From the NCBI GenBank assembly GCA_001799475.1, contig MGTN01000107.1:1-5035 (forward strand): a DNA stretch of 5,035 nt, given 5' to 3'. The notes beneath the pieces were generated by a model. The model was not told the DNA's origin. It worked only from the letters and a program-made list of their open reading frames with translations, and did no database searches. The stretch comes from Desulfovibrionales bacterium GWA2_65_9. Lineage in GTDB: Bacteria; Desulfobacterota; Desulfovibrionia; Desulfovibrionales; Desulfovibrionaceae. Below, in pieces: positions 1 through 5,035 of this stretch (within the stretch, counting starts at the first letter, position 1; the number at the start of each line of letters is the position of its first letter). The translations under genes were made by a program, and so were the position numbers.

Positions 1-1354
1 AGTCCAGGTGCGAGTGCCGGAAGCTCAAGGTCTCGGACACGAAGAAGGTCTCGCCCGTGGCGTAGCCGGCCATCTCCTGGCCCAGCACGCAGGCGAAGTC
101 CTCGCCCAGGTAGCGCTTGGCCGCCACCAGCGTGCCCTGGGCCAGCAGCCGGTAGAACTCGTTGCTGGCCGCGCCCAGGTGGTGGATGGCCAGCTTGTAG
201 CCCTCGGGTTCGCCAAAGGCCAGCGGGGTCAGGGTCTCGGCCTCGGTGATGAGCCCCTTTTCCATGGCCTCCGTGGCCCAGGCCAGGGCCACGCCGCTGC
301 TCATGCAGTCCAGGCCCTCGCGCTCAACCGCGTCCATCAGGCCCAGCACCTTGAAGCCGTCGCCAAAGCCGAGCATGGACCCAAGCGCGAAGATGGGCTC
401 GTAGTCGTAGGCCACTTGGCGGTAGAGGTAGCGGTTGTCGGCCATGAACTTCTCGCGCAGGTAGCCGATGTGGATGCAGCCCACCGGGCAGCCGGAGCAG
501 GCCGTGTTGCGCAGCAGCATATCCTGGGCGAACTTTTCGCCGCTGATGCCGTCGATGCGCTCGGGGTCGCTGGTGGCCTGGAGGTTGCGCCAGGGCAGGG
601 ATTTCAGCGCGTCGAGCGCGGCCACGTTCCCGGCGGTGCCCAGGTCGTGGTACTTGCTCATCATGGAGGTTTCGGTGAGCTGGTCGTAGATCTCGTGGAA
701 GCACTTGGCGTATTCCTTGCCCTCGGGCAGCGGAAACGAGGCATCGCCGACGATGGCGATGGCCTTCAGGTTCTTGGCCCCCATGACCGCGCCAGCGCCA
801 AGCCGCCCGAAGTGCCGGTAAGTGTCCACGTTGATGCAGGCGTAGGCGCAGCCGTTCTCGCCCGCCGGGCCGATGCGCAGGATGCTGCGCTGGCCGCTGC
901 CGGGTAGCATGTGCCGCAGCATCTTGCCCGTGGTGAACACGTCCTTGCCCCAGAGGAACGGCGCGTCCTTGATCTCCATGTGCCGCGCGCCCACCGAGAG
1001 CACGCACGGCCCGGAGGCCTTGCCCACGATGACCAGGGCGTCCATGTCCGCGAAGCGCAGGGCCAGCGCGCTGCGCCCGCCCGCGTGGGACTCCGCGTAC
1101 TGGCCGTGGTAGGGCGAGAGGAAGCCGCACACGGTCTTGCTCATGAGCGGGAAGTAGCCCGTCAGCGGGCCGATGGTGAAGATGAGCGGCTGCTTGGGGT
1201 CGCTCCAGGGCGCGGCCATGTCGCCGTACTTCTCAAAGAGCATGGCCGCCAGGCCCGAGCCGCCGATGTAGGTCTCGCGCCCGGGCAGATCGACGATGTG
1301 CGCCTTGCGGATGCTTAAGTCCACCAGGAGGATGCGGAAGTCGGCGCGTATCAT
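1..1354 (-). CDS. aor: Aldehyde:ferredoxin oxidoreductase family catalytic subunit (tungstopterin enzyme), C-terminus cut by window edge
   Basis: The frame is open from ATG at 1354 to the window edge and gives 451 residues; family members are usually about 580-620, so the C-terminal quarter is missing. Enzymes of this family oxidise aldehydes to acids, or run in reverse, at a W (or Mo) bis-pterin site next to one [4Fe-4S] cluster. Seen: the cluster motif CSGCPVGC (C286, C289, C293), nearly the same positions as C288/C291/C295 of Pyrococcus AOR; the fourth Cys would lie beyond the edge. Also seen are an N-terminal pterin-domain block (GPLTG at 62-66, AESHAGGRSA at 87-96), a YE-x4-LG element at 318-325, and EREGLD at 344-349 where the usual motif is DxxGLD. 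There is no signal peptide, so it is cytoplasmic. The start overlaps the stop of the Fe-S gene as ATGA and has a strong Shine-Dalgarno. RHSHLD at 446-451 suggests a divergent subfamily, so the substrate is unknown. Family assignment is very secure. Confidence 0.95.
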   Translation of the reverse strand, partial: MIRADFRILLVDLSIRKAHIVDLPGRETYIGGSGLAAMLFEKYGDMAAPWSDPKQPLIFTIGPLTGYFPLMSKTVCGFLSPYHGQYAESHAGGRSALALRFADMDALVIVGKASGPCVLSVGARHMEIKDAPFLWGKDVFTTGKMLRHMLPGSGQRSILRIGPAGENGCAYACINVDTYRHFGRLGAGAVMGAKNLKAIAIVGDASFPLPEGKEYAKCFHEIYDQLTETSMMSKYHDLGTAGNVAALDALKSLPWRNLQATSDPERIDGISGEKFAQDMLLRNTACSGCPVGCIHIGYLREKFMADNRYLYRQVAYDYEPIFALGSMLGFGDGFKVLGLMDAVEREGLDCMSSGVALAWATEAMEKGLITEAETLTPLAFGEPEGYKLAIHHLGAASNEFYRLLAQGTLVAAKRYLGEDFACVLGQEMAGYATGETFFVSETLSFRHSHLD

Positions 1355-1785
1355 TCCGCCACCTCCTGCACGAAGTTTGCCTGGCCCTTTTCGGCCAGCT
1401 CCAGGCAGTTGTGCGGGCAGAAGCTCACGCAACGCCCGCAGTGGATGCACATGTACGGATTGTTGAGTTCATCCACCACGATGGCGTCCACTGGGCAGGC
1501 CGCCACGCACTTGCCGCAGCGGATGCAGAGCTTGCGGTCCTGGCGTACGCCGCCGTCGCTCTTGCGCGGGGTCAGCGAGCCGGTGGGGCAGGCGGCCGCG
1601 CACGGGGGCGGATCGCAGGCCAGGCAGACGCGGGCCTCGAACCCGGTGCTGATGCCGCCGGAGGAGCCGATGCGGATGCCTGCGGTGTACCAGGACAGGC
1701 GCTTGTGCACCAGCCGGGCGCAGGCGAGTGAGCAGCTCTGGCAGCCGATGCAGCGCTCCATGCGCGCGGCGAAGAAGGTCTTCAT
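1351..1785 (-). CDS. Poly-ferredoxin electron-transfer subunit with four [4Fe-4S] clusters, AOR partner (AorA/HycB/NrfC-like)
   Basis: A 144-residue protein with 17 cysteines. Four motifs are visible: C12-x2-C15-x2-C18-x3-C22; C54-x2-C57-x4-C62-x3-C66-P; C87-x2-C90-x2-C93-x3-C97-P; and C113-x2-C116-x2-C119-x3-C123-P. That is enough for four [4Fe-4S] clusters, with C127 left over. The spacing of the second motif is typical of the HycB/NrfC/DmsB family of electron-transfer subunits. There is no Sec or Tat signal, so it should act in the cytoplasm. It overlaps the AOR gene by four bases, the arrangement expected for stoichiometric subunits. The small Fe-S subunit AorA of Aromatoleum AorABC is a known parallel. 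The likely role is to carry electrons between the tungstopterin subunit and an acceptor such as soluble ferredoxin or a flavin subunit; no flavin subunit is visible here. The start at 1785 is supported by a GGAGG ten bases upstream and leaves a short leader before the first cluster motif. Confidence 0.93.
   Translation of the reverse strand: MKTFFAARMERCIGCQSCSLACARLVHKRLSWYTAGIRIGSSGGISTGFEARVCLACDPPPCAAACPTGSLTPRKSDGGVRQDRKLCIRCGKCVAACPVDAIVVDELNNPYMCIHCGRCVSFCPHNCLELAEKGQANFVQEVAE
1361..1367 (-). promoter_or_regulatory. Strong Shine-Dalgarno for the AOR gene, inside the end of the Fe-S gene
   Basis: On the minus strand AGGAGGT is followed by six bases (GGCGGA) and then ATG. It fixes the AOR start at 1354 and supports coupled translation of the two subunits across the ATGA overlap at 1354-1351. 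Confidence 0.85.
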
Positions 1786-1795
1786 CAGGGGGGTG

Positions 1796-1800
1796 CCTCC
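1796..1800 (-). promoter_or_regulatory. Shine-Dalgarno of the Fe-S subunit gene
   Basis: GTGGAGGC lies on the minus strand, with GGAGG ten bases from the ATG at 1785. The C-rich spacer makes it slightly long but usable. It supports the chosen start. Confidence 0.6.
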
Positions 1801-1821
1801 ACGAATTTTGAATTCAGGGTG

Positions 1822-1851
1822 GCGGGGTCCAGGCGGCCCCGCTTCTAGCGG
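1822..1851 (-). other. Overlapping inverted repeats in the gap between the Pat-like and Fe-S genes
   Basis: Two short hairpins share bases. One is GCGGGG-9 nt-CCCCGC at 1822-1842. The other is CCGCT-3 nt-AGCGG at 1839-1851, which begins three bases after the upstream stop codon on the minus strand. Both cannot form at once. No U-run follows on the minus strand, so I do not call a terminator. They could protect a processed mRNA end or set the ratio of the Pat-like product to the AOR subunits. A run of four T follows the second hairpin on the plus strand, but I see no plus-strand gene to terminate. Confidence 0.4.
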
Positions 1852-1854
1852 CTT

Positions 1855-4587
1855 TTATGCGGGCTTGGTCGTAAGGTCCAGCACCATGTCCACCAGTTCC
1901 TCGTCCGGGTTCACGCTGATGACAAAGCCGAACTTCTTGCTCAGTCCCTGCATGGCCTTGTTCTCGACCATGGTCTGGCCCTTGATGTGGTGCGTGCCGC
2001 GGCCCTTGGTGTAGCTGATCATCTTCTGAAACAGCAGGCTGCCCAGGCCCGTGCCCTTCTGGTCCGAGCGCACCACGATGGCGAACTCGGCCTCGGAGTT
2101 GTCCGGCTTGGTGGCCGTGCGCACCACGCCGAGCGTCTCGGGCAGGCCGCCCTCGCTTAACGCCGTGGCGATGAAGGCCATCTCGCGGTCGTAGTCGATC
2201 TGCGTGAAGCGGGCCATGTCCTTGTGGTCGAAGTCGCGGCGGACCACGCCGAAGAAGCGCAGGCGCAGATCCTCGTCCGAGAGTTTGCTGATGAAGTCGC
2301 GGTGGGCGGGCTCGTCTTCGGGCCGGATGGGCCTAAGCGTAATCTTGCGGCCATTCTTCAGCACCGTGCACTCTTCCAGTTCGCGCGGGTAGGGGCGGAT
2401 GGCCAAGCGCTCCGCTCCCGGGCGCGACTCCGGCGCCACGCGCACCTTGGCCCCCAGAGACAGCACGCCCGCGTCGTCGGCATAGAGCGGGTTGATGTCC
2501 AGGGCCGAGATCTGCGGCACGTCGATGATCAGCTGGGAGATCTGGATGATGGTCAGGCAGATGTCGTCGATGTCTGCCGCCGGGTGCTGGGGCGTACCGA
2601 AGAGCAGGTTGAAGATGCGCGTGCGCGAGATGAGCTCGCGCGCCAGACTCATGTTCAGCGGCGGCAGGGTCACGGCGCGGTCGCGGATCATCTCGCGCGC
2701 CACGCCGCCGTGGCCAAAGGCGATGACCGGCCCGAACACCGGGTCCAGGTGCGCGGAGACGAACAGCTCGTGCGCGCCGATGCGCCGCCCCATCTTCTGC
2801 ACCACAAAGCCCTCCACGTAGGCGTCGGGCCGCTGGCGCGAGACCCGCGCCAGGATGCTGGCCGCAGCCTCCCAGACCTTGTCCGGGCCTTCCAGGTCCA
2901 GGTAGACCCCGCCGACCTCCTGGGGCTGGCTGATCTGCGGGCTTTTCAGCTTCACGGCCACGGGGTAGCCCAGTTCGTCGGCGGCGATGACCGCATCGCG
3001 GGCGCTGGTGACGCTCTGGGTCTCCACCACGGGGATGCCGTAGGCCGTGAGCACGTCCTTGGCCTCGGCCGGGGTGAGCTGGCTGCGGCCCTCGGCCAGG
3101 GCGCGGGCGCAGGTTTCGCGGGCGCTGGTGGTGTCCGGGAAGAAGTCCGTGGGCAGGGAGTCTGGGGTCTGGATGAGCATTTCCTGGTTCTTCTGGAACT
3201 GCACCATATACAAAAACGCGCGGATGGCCTGCTCCGGGGTTTCGTAGGTGGGCACTCCGGCGTCGGCGAAGACCGCGCGGGCCTCCTGCGCCAGGTCCGA
3301 GCCGAGCCAGGAGGTGAGCACCATGCGCTTGGCCTTCTTGGCGGCCAGGGCCACGGCCTGGGCCGTTTCCACGCCGGTGAGACCGGCAAAGGGCACGTGC
3401 AGCAGCAGCACCGCGTCCACGCCGGGATCGGTGAGCACGGTCTTGAGGATTTCCACCCAGTCGGTGGGCTTGGCGCCGAAGGGCAGGCCCAGGGGGTTGG
3501 CCACCAGGCCTCCGGCCAAAAGCTTGTCCAGGGCCAGGGTCGTGTCCTCGGAGAAGCGGGCCAGCCGCCCGCCGTGGGCCAGGAGCGCGTCGGCCGCCAT
3601 GATGCCGGCCGAGGCCCCGTTGACCATGATGGCCAGGCGGTCGCCGCGCACGGGCTTGGCCCCGGCCAGGGTCTGGGCGGCGTCGAAGAGCCCGTCGATG
3701 CTTTCCACGCGTAACATGCCCGCACGCCGGAAGGCCACGTCGTAGACCTCGTCGGTGGTGGCGTTCAGGTCGATCGGCAGGGCGCTTGCGTCACCGGGGC
3801 CGCCTGCGCCCTCCAGGGCCGCCAGCTCGGCCAGGGCGTTCTGCAGGGCCTGGCCGGGCCTGAGCGCCAGCACGGGCTTGTTGCGCGAGGCGGCGCGGGC
3901 TGCGGAAACGAATCCGCGCGCGTCCTGGATGGACTCCACGTAGAGCAGGATCGAGCGCACCAGCGGGTCGGAGCCCAGGTAGTCCATGATGTCGGCGAAG
4001 GAGATGTCGATCTGCGCGCCGAGCGAGATCATGTGCGAGAAGCCGATGCCGTGGCTTTTGGCCCAGTCCAGAACCGTGGTGAACAGGCTGTCGGACTGGG
4101 AGAGAAAGGCGGTCTTGCCGGGCAGGCTGGCGGTGTGGGCCAGGCTGGCGTTCAGGTTGATCTGCGGCACGATGAGGCCCATGCACTTGGGCCCCAGGAT
4201 GCGCAGGTTGGGCGGCTGGGCCGCCTCGAGCAGCTCGGCCTTGAGCCGCGCGCGGCTCTTGTCGTCCAGCCGGGCATAGCCGGGGCCCATGAGCACCACG
4301 GAGCGGGTGCCGCGCTTGCGCAGGGCCTCCACGATGGCCGGGGCCTTCTGGAGCGGCTTGCAGACGATGGCCAAGTCCGGGGTCTTGGGCAGGTCGGCCA
4401 CGGAGGAGTAGGTCAGCACCCCGGCGATGGCCTCGGCCTCGAAGCTCACGGGCATCACCGGACCGGAGAAGCCGCCGCCCATGAGGTTCTTCATGACCAG
4501 GTGCCCGATGTTGCCCGGCTCGTTGGTCGCGCCAATGACCGCCACGGCCTTGGGGCTGAAAAGGGAATCAAGGTTGATCAGGCTCAT
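1855..4587 (-). CDS. Pat/PatZ-type protein: degenerate NDP-forming acyl-CoA synthetase body fused to a GNAT acetyltransferase domain
   Basis: 910 residues; E. coli PatZ and Salmonella Pat have 886. Domains in order: CoA-binding Rossmann domain (about 8-140, with AVIGA at 16-20), succinyl-CoA-ligase-like domain (about 155-300), second ligase domain (to about 470), ATP-grasp_5-like domain (about 490-715, DPVFGPV at 615-621, LDINPL at 696-701) and GNAT domain (about 748-905). Recalled PatZ blocks recur here: RPYP at 731-734, QIDYDREMA at 796-804 and AEFA at 833-836. The GNAT acetyl-CoA loop reads KGTGLG (844-849), and E834 aligns with catalytic E809 of Salmonella Pat. The phospho-histidine of true ADP-forming synthetases (SHTG motif) is absent, with LNAT at 274-277 there; the ATP-grasp HK pair is QP (554-555). 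I therefore infer a protein lysine acetyltransferase that binds acetyl-CoA or another ligand through the dead synthetase part. Automatic annotation may call it acetate-CoA ligase. The start matches the PatZ N-terminus, though its Shine-Dalgarno is only a G-run. The TAA stop lies 69 bases before the Fe-S gene. Confidence 0.9.
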   Translation of the reverse strand: MSLINLDSLFSPKAVAVIGATNEPGNIGHLVMKNLMGGGFSGPVMPVSFEAEAIAGVLTYSSVADLPKTPDLAIVCKPLQKAPAIVEALRKRGTRSVVLMGPGYARLDDKSRARLKAELLEAAQPPNLRILGPKCMGLIVPQINLNASLAHTASLPGKTAFLSQSDSLFTTVLDWAKSHGIGFSHMISLGAQIDISFADIMDYLGSDPLVRSILLYVESIQDARGFVSAARAASRNKPVLALRPGQALQNALAELAALEGAGGPGDASALPIDLNATTDEVYDVAFRRAGMLRVESIDGLFDAAQTLAGAKPVRGDRLAIMVNGASAGIMAADALLAHGGRLARFSEDTTLALDKLLAGGLVANPLGLPFGAKPTDWVEILKTVLTDPGVDAVLLLHVPFAGLTGVETAQAVALAAKKAKRMVLTSWLGSDLAQEARAVFADAGVPTYETPEQAIRAFLYMVQFQKNQEMLIQTPDSLPTDFFPDTTSARETCARALAEGRSQLTPAEAKDVLTAYGIPVVETQSVTSARDAVIAADELGYPVAVKLKSPQISQPQEVGGVYLDLEGPDKVWEAAASILARVSRQRPDAYVEGFVVQKMGRRIGAHELFVSAHLDPVFGPVIAFGHGGVAREMIRDRAVTLPPLNMSLARELISRTRIFNLLFGTPQHPAADIDDICLTIIQISQLIIDVPQISALDINPLYADDAGVLSLGAKVRVAPESRPGAERLAIRPYPRELEECTVLKNGRKITLRPIRPEDEPAHRDFISKLSDEDLRLRFFGVVRRDFDHKDMARFTQIDYDREMAFIATALSEGGLPETLGVVRTATKPDNSEAEFAIVVRSDQKGTGLGSLLFQKMISYTKGRGTHHIKGQTMVENKAMQGLSKKFGFVISVNPDEELVDMVLDLTTKPA

Positions 4588-4625
4588 GCGGCCCCCGCAG
4601 TGTGCGCTCTGGGCGGTGAAAAATC

Positions 4626-4635
4626 GCTACGTAGC
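4626..4635. promoter_or_regulatory. Perfect 10-bp palindrome GCTACGTAGC, possible operator
   Basis: GCTACGTAGC is fully self-complementary. It lies just downstream of the candidate -10 and 38 bases before the Pat-like start codon, a plausible operator position. I do not recognise it as the site of any named regulator, and it could be chance. Confidence 0.25.
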
Positions 4636-4648
4636 TGGTTCTGTGTCC

Positions 4649-4678
4649 CTGATAGCCCAAAGGGGGCGCGGGTGGCAA
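4649..4678 (-). promoter_or_regulatory. Candidate sigma70-type promoter for the Pat-like gene and possibly the whole operon
   Basis: On the minus strand TTGCCA (4678-4673) and TATCAG (4654-4649) are 18 bases apart, matching the -35 and -10 consensus at five and four of six positions. Transcription would begin near 4642 and give a leader of about 55 bases. It sits downstream of the terminator of the preceding gene, where a promoter is needed. It was found by eye in GC-rich DNA and is only a candidate. Confidence 0.35.
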
Positions 4679-4872
4679 CCGTGTTGCGGGCGTGCGGCGT
4701 CGATTCGGGGCTTATGGCGGTGCGGCTTATGACGCGCTGCCGGAGGGGGGGCGCTACGTTTTGCGGCTAGCGGATCGACTGACAGGCAGGGGCGCGGTGA
4801 AGCGCCCGGTGTCGGCGTTGGAGTCGCGCCAGACGAAGCGCGTCAGGCCGGTGTCCGGCAGCGGCGGCCTGC

Positions 4873-4914
4873 AAAAAAGAAAAGCCCCGGCCCGACGTGA
4901 GCCAGACCGGGACT
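4873..4914 (-). terminator. Rho-independent terminator of the upstream, partly seen gene
   Basis: The minus-strand RNA forms a 14-bp stem with a four-base UCAC loop (arms 4914-4901 and 4896-4883), followed by TTTTCTTTTTT. Four of the pairs are G-U on the minus-strand RNA and would be C-A mismatches on the plus strand. Both the stem and the T-run therefore indicate minus-strand termination. It begins seven bases after the TAG at 4922 and separates the preceding gene from the Pat-AOR operon. Confidence 0.88.
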
Positions 4915-4921
4915 GGAATGC

Positions 4922-5035
4922 CTATGGCGCGAATCCGCCGATGGACCAAGCAACATAAGCGATCGTCAGCGCGAGGATTTTCGGAAACGCAATGGGCGTG
5001 GAAAGCAACGCCCACCAGGGCCTTGCCGCGCCTCC
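4922..5035 (-). CDS. C-terminal end of an unidentified, probably integral membrane protein (partial)
   Basis: Only the last 37 codons are in the window, and the frame is open to the edge. It begins GGAARPWWALLS and continues into a hydrophobic stretch, roughly ILALTIAYVAWSIGGFA, that could form the last membrane helix, ending ...GGFAP then TAG. The stop lies seven bases before a strong terminator on the same strand, which is the main support that a gene ends here. I do not recognise the family. The other two minus-strand frames give Arg-, His- and Pro-rich sequence that looks non-coding. Because of the terminator this gene is unlikely to share a transcript with the AOR operon. Confidence 0.6.
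   Translation of the reverse strand, partial: GGAARPWWALLSTPIAFPKILALTIAYVAWSIGGFAP

Larger units (their letters stand above)
4588..4872. other. Intergenic spacer without a supportable gene
   Basis: No frame on either strand has a ribosome binding site together with a convincing protein. The half nearest the Pat-like gene carries the candidate promoter and palindrome. The other half holds a perfect GGGCGC-6 nt-GCGCCC hairpin (4790-4807), GCCGG-3 nt-CCGGC (4847-4859) and CAGGCC...GGCCTG (4844-4871). None is followed by a T-run on either strand, so none is called a terminator. Confidence 0.6.

Noticed and set aside
8..907. A 299-codon open frame on the plus strand opposite the AOR gene
   Set aside because: It is a low-complexity Gly/Ala/His/Val shadow. 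The opposite strand encodes the AOR cluster motif in one continuous frame.
1803..1815. GAATT-TTG-AATTC inverted repeat before the Fe-S gene
   Set aside because: It is a short AT-rich repeat next to the Shine-Dalgarno with no matching promoter elements, too weak to call an operator.
2996..3130. A 15-bp direct repeat (TCGCGGGCGCTGGTG) with copies 120 bases apart
   Set aside because: Both copies encode Thr-Ser-Ala-Arg in the same gene and the flanks differ, so it is best read as chance codon reuse rather than a mobile or regulatory repeat.
2224..3714. A 496-codon open frame on the plus strand opposite the Pat-like gene
   Set aside because: Its translation is rich in Gly, His, Arg, Val and Ala with no domain, as expected opposite a GC-rich gene. 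The minus-strand frame has clear PatZ homology throughout.
4754..4921. The frame of the membrane-protein tail stays open for 55 codons after its TAG, with a fairly protein-like stretch (LPDTGLTRFVWRDSNADTGR), raising TAG readthrough or a broken C-terminus
   Set aside because: A strong terminator hairpin and T-run lie between the TAG and this stretch, so the RNA should end first. Its protein-like look may come from GC codon bias, and I see no family match.
4692..4958. An 88-codon plus-strand frame starting with GTG
   Set aside because: It has no Shine-Dalgarno and an Arg-rich composition with no recognisable domain, and it runs through the terminator stem and into the opposite gene's tail.
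4767..5015. An 82-codon minus-strand frame across the terminator
   Set aside because: It would be translated through a strong terminator, is rich in Arg, His and Ala, has no clear ribosome binding site, and competes with the better hydrophobic frame ending at 4922.

Overview
The window is GC-rich. Every gene I can support lies on the minus strand, so transcription runs from high to low coordinates. The gene content is a tungsten/molybdenum-pterin oxidoreductase of the aldehyde:ferredoxin oxidoreductase (AOR) family, a poly-ferredoxin partner and a large Pat-type acetyltransferase. This suggests an anaerobic bacterium, with a high-GC sulfate-reducer of the Desulfovibrio type as my best guess. 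That taxonomic call rests on gene content and composition only.

Layout, in transcription order. (1) 5035-4922: the last 37 codons of a probable membrane protein that begins outside the window. It is followed at once by a strong rho-independent terminator (4914-4873). (2) 4872-4588: a spacer with no gene I can support. It holds several GC-rich inverted repeats, a candidate sigma70-like promoter (4678-4649) and a perfect 10-bp palindrome. (3) 4587-1855: a 910-residue protein in which an NDP-forming acyl-CoA synthetase-like body is fused to a C-terminal GNAT acetyltransferase domain. Its architecture and many sequence blocks match E. coli PatZ / Salmonella Pat. Both histidines expected of a working ADP-forming acyl-CoA synthetase appear to be missing, so it reads as a protein lysine acetyltransferase rather than an acid-CoA ligase. 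(4) 1854-1786: a short gap with two overlapping hairpins. (5) 1785-1351: a cytoplasmic electron-transfer protein with cysteines for four [4Fe-4S] clusters. (6) 1354-1: the AOR-family catalytic subunit, overlapping gene 5 by ATGA and cut by the window edge after 451 codons.

Genes 5 and 6 almost certainly form one complex: the AOR subunit oxidises an aldehyde (or reduces an acid) at a pterin-bound metal, and the poly-ferredoxin carries the electrons. The Pat-like gene just upstream may belong to the same transcript. If so, an acetyl-CoA-responsive modifying enzyme is encoded together with an enzyme that makes or consumes carboxylic acids. I infer a regulatory link from this, but the sequence does not prove it.
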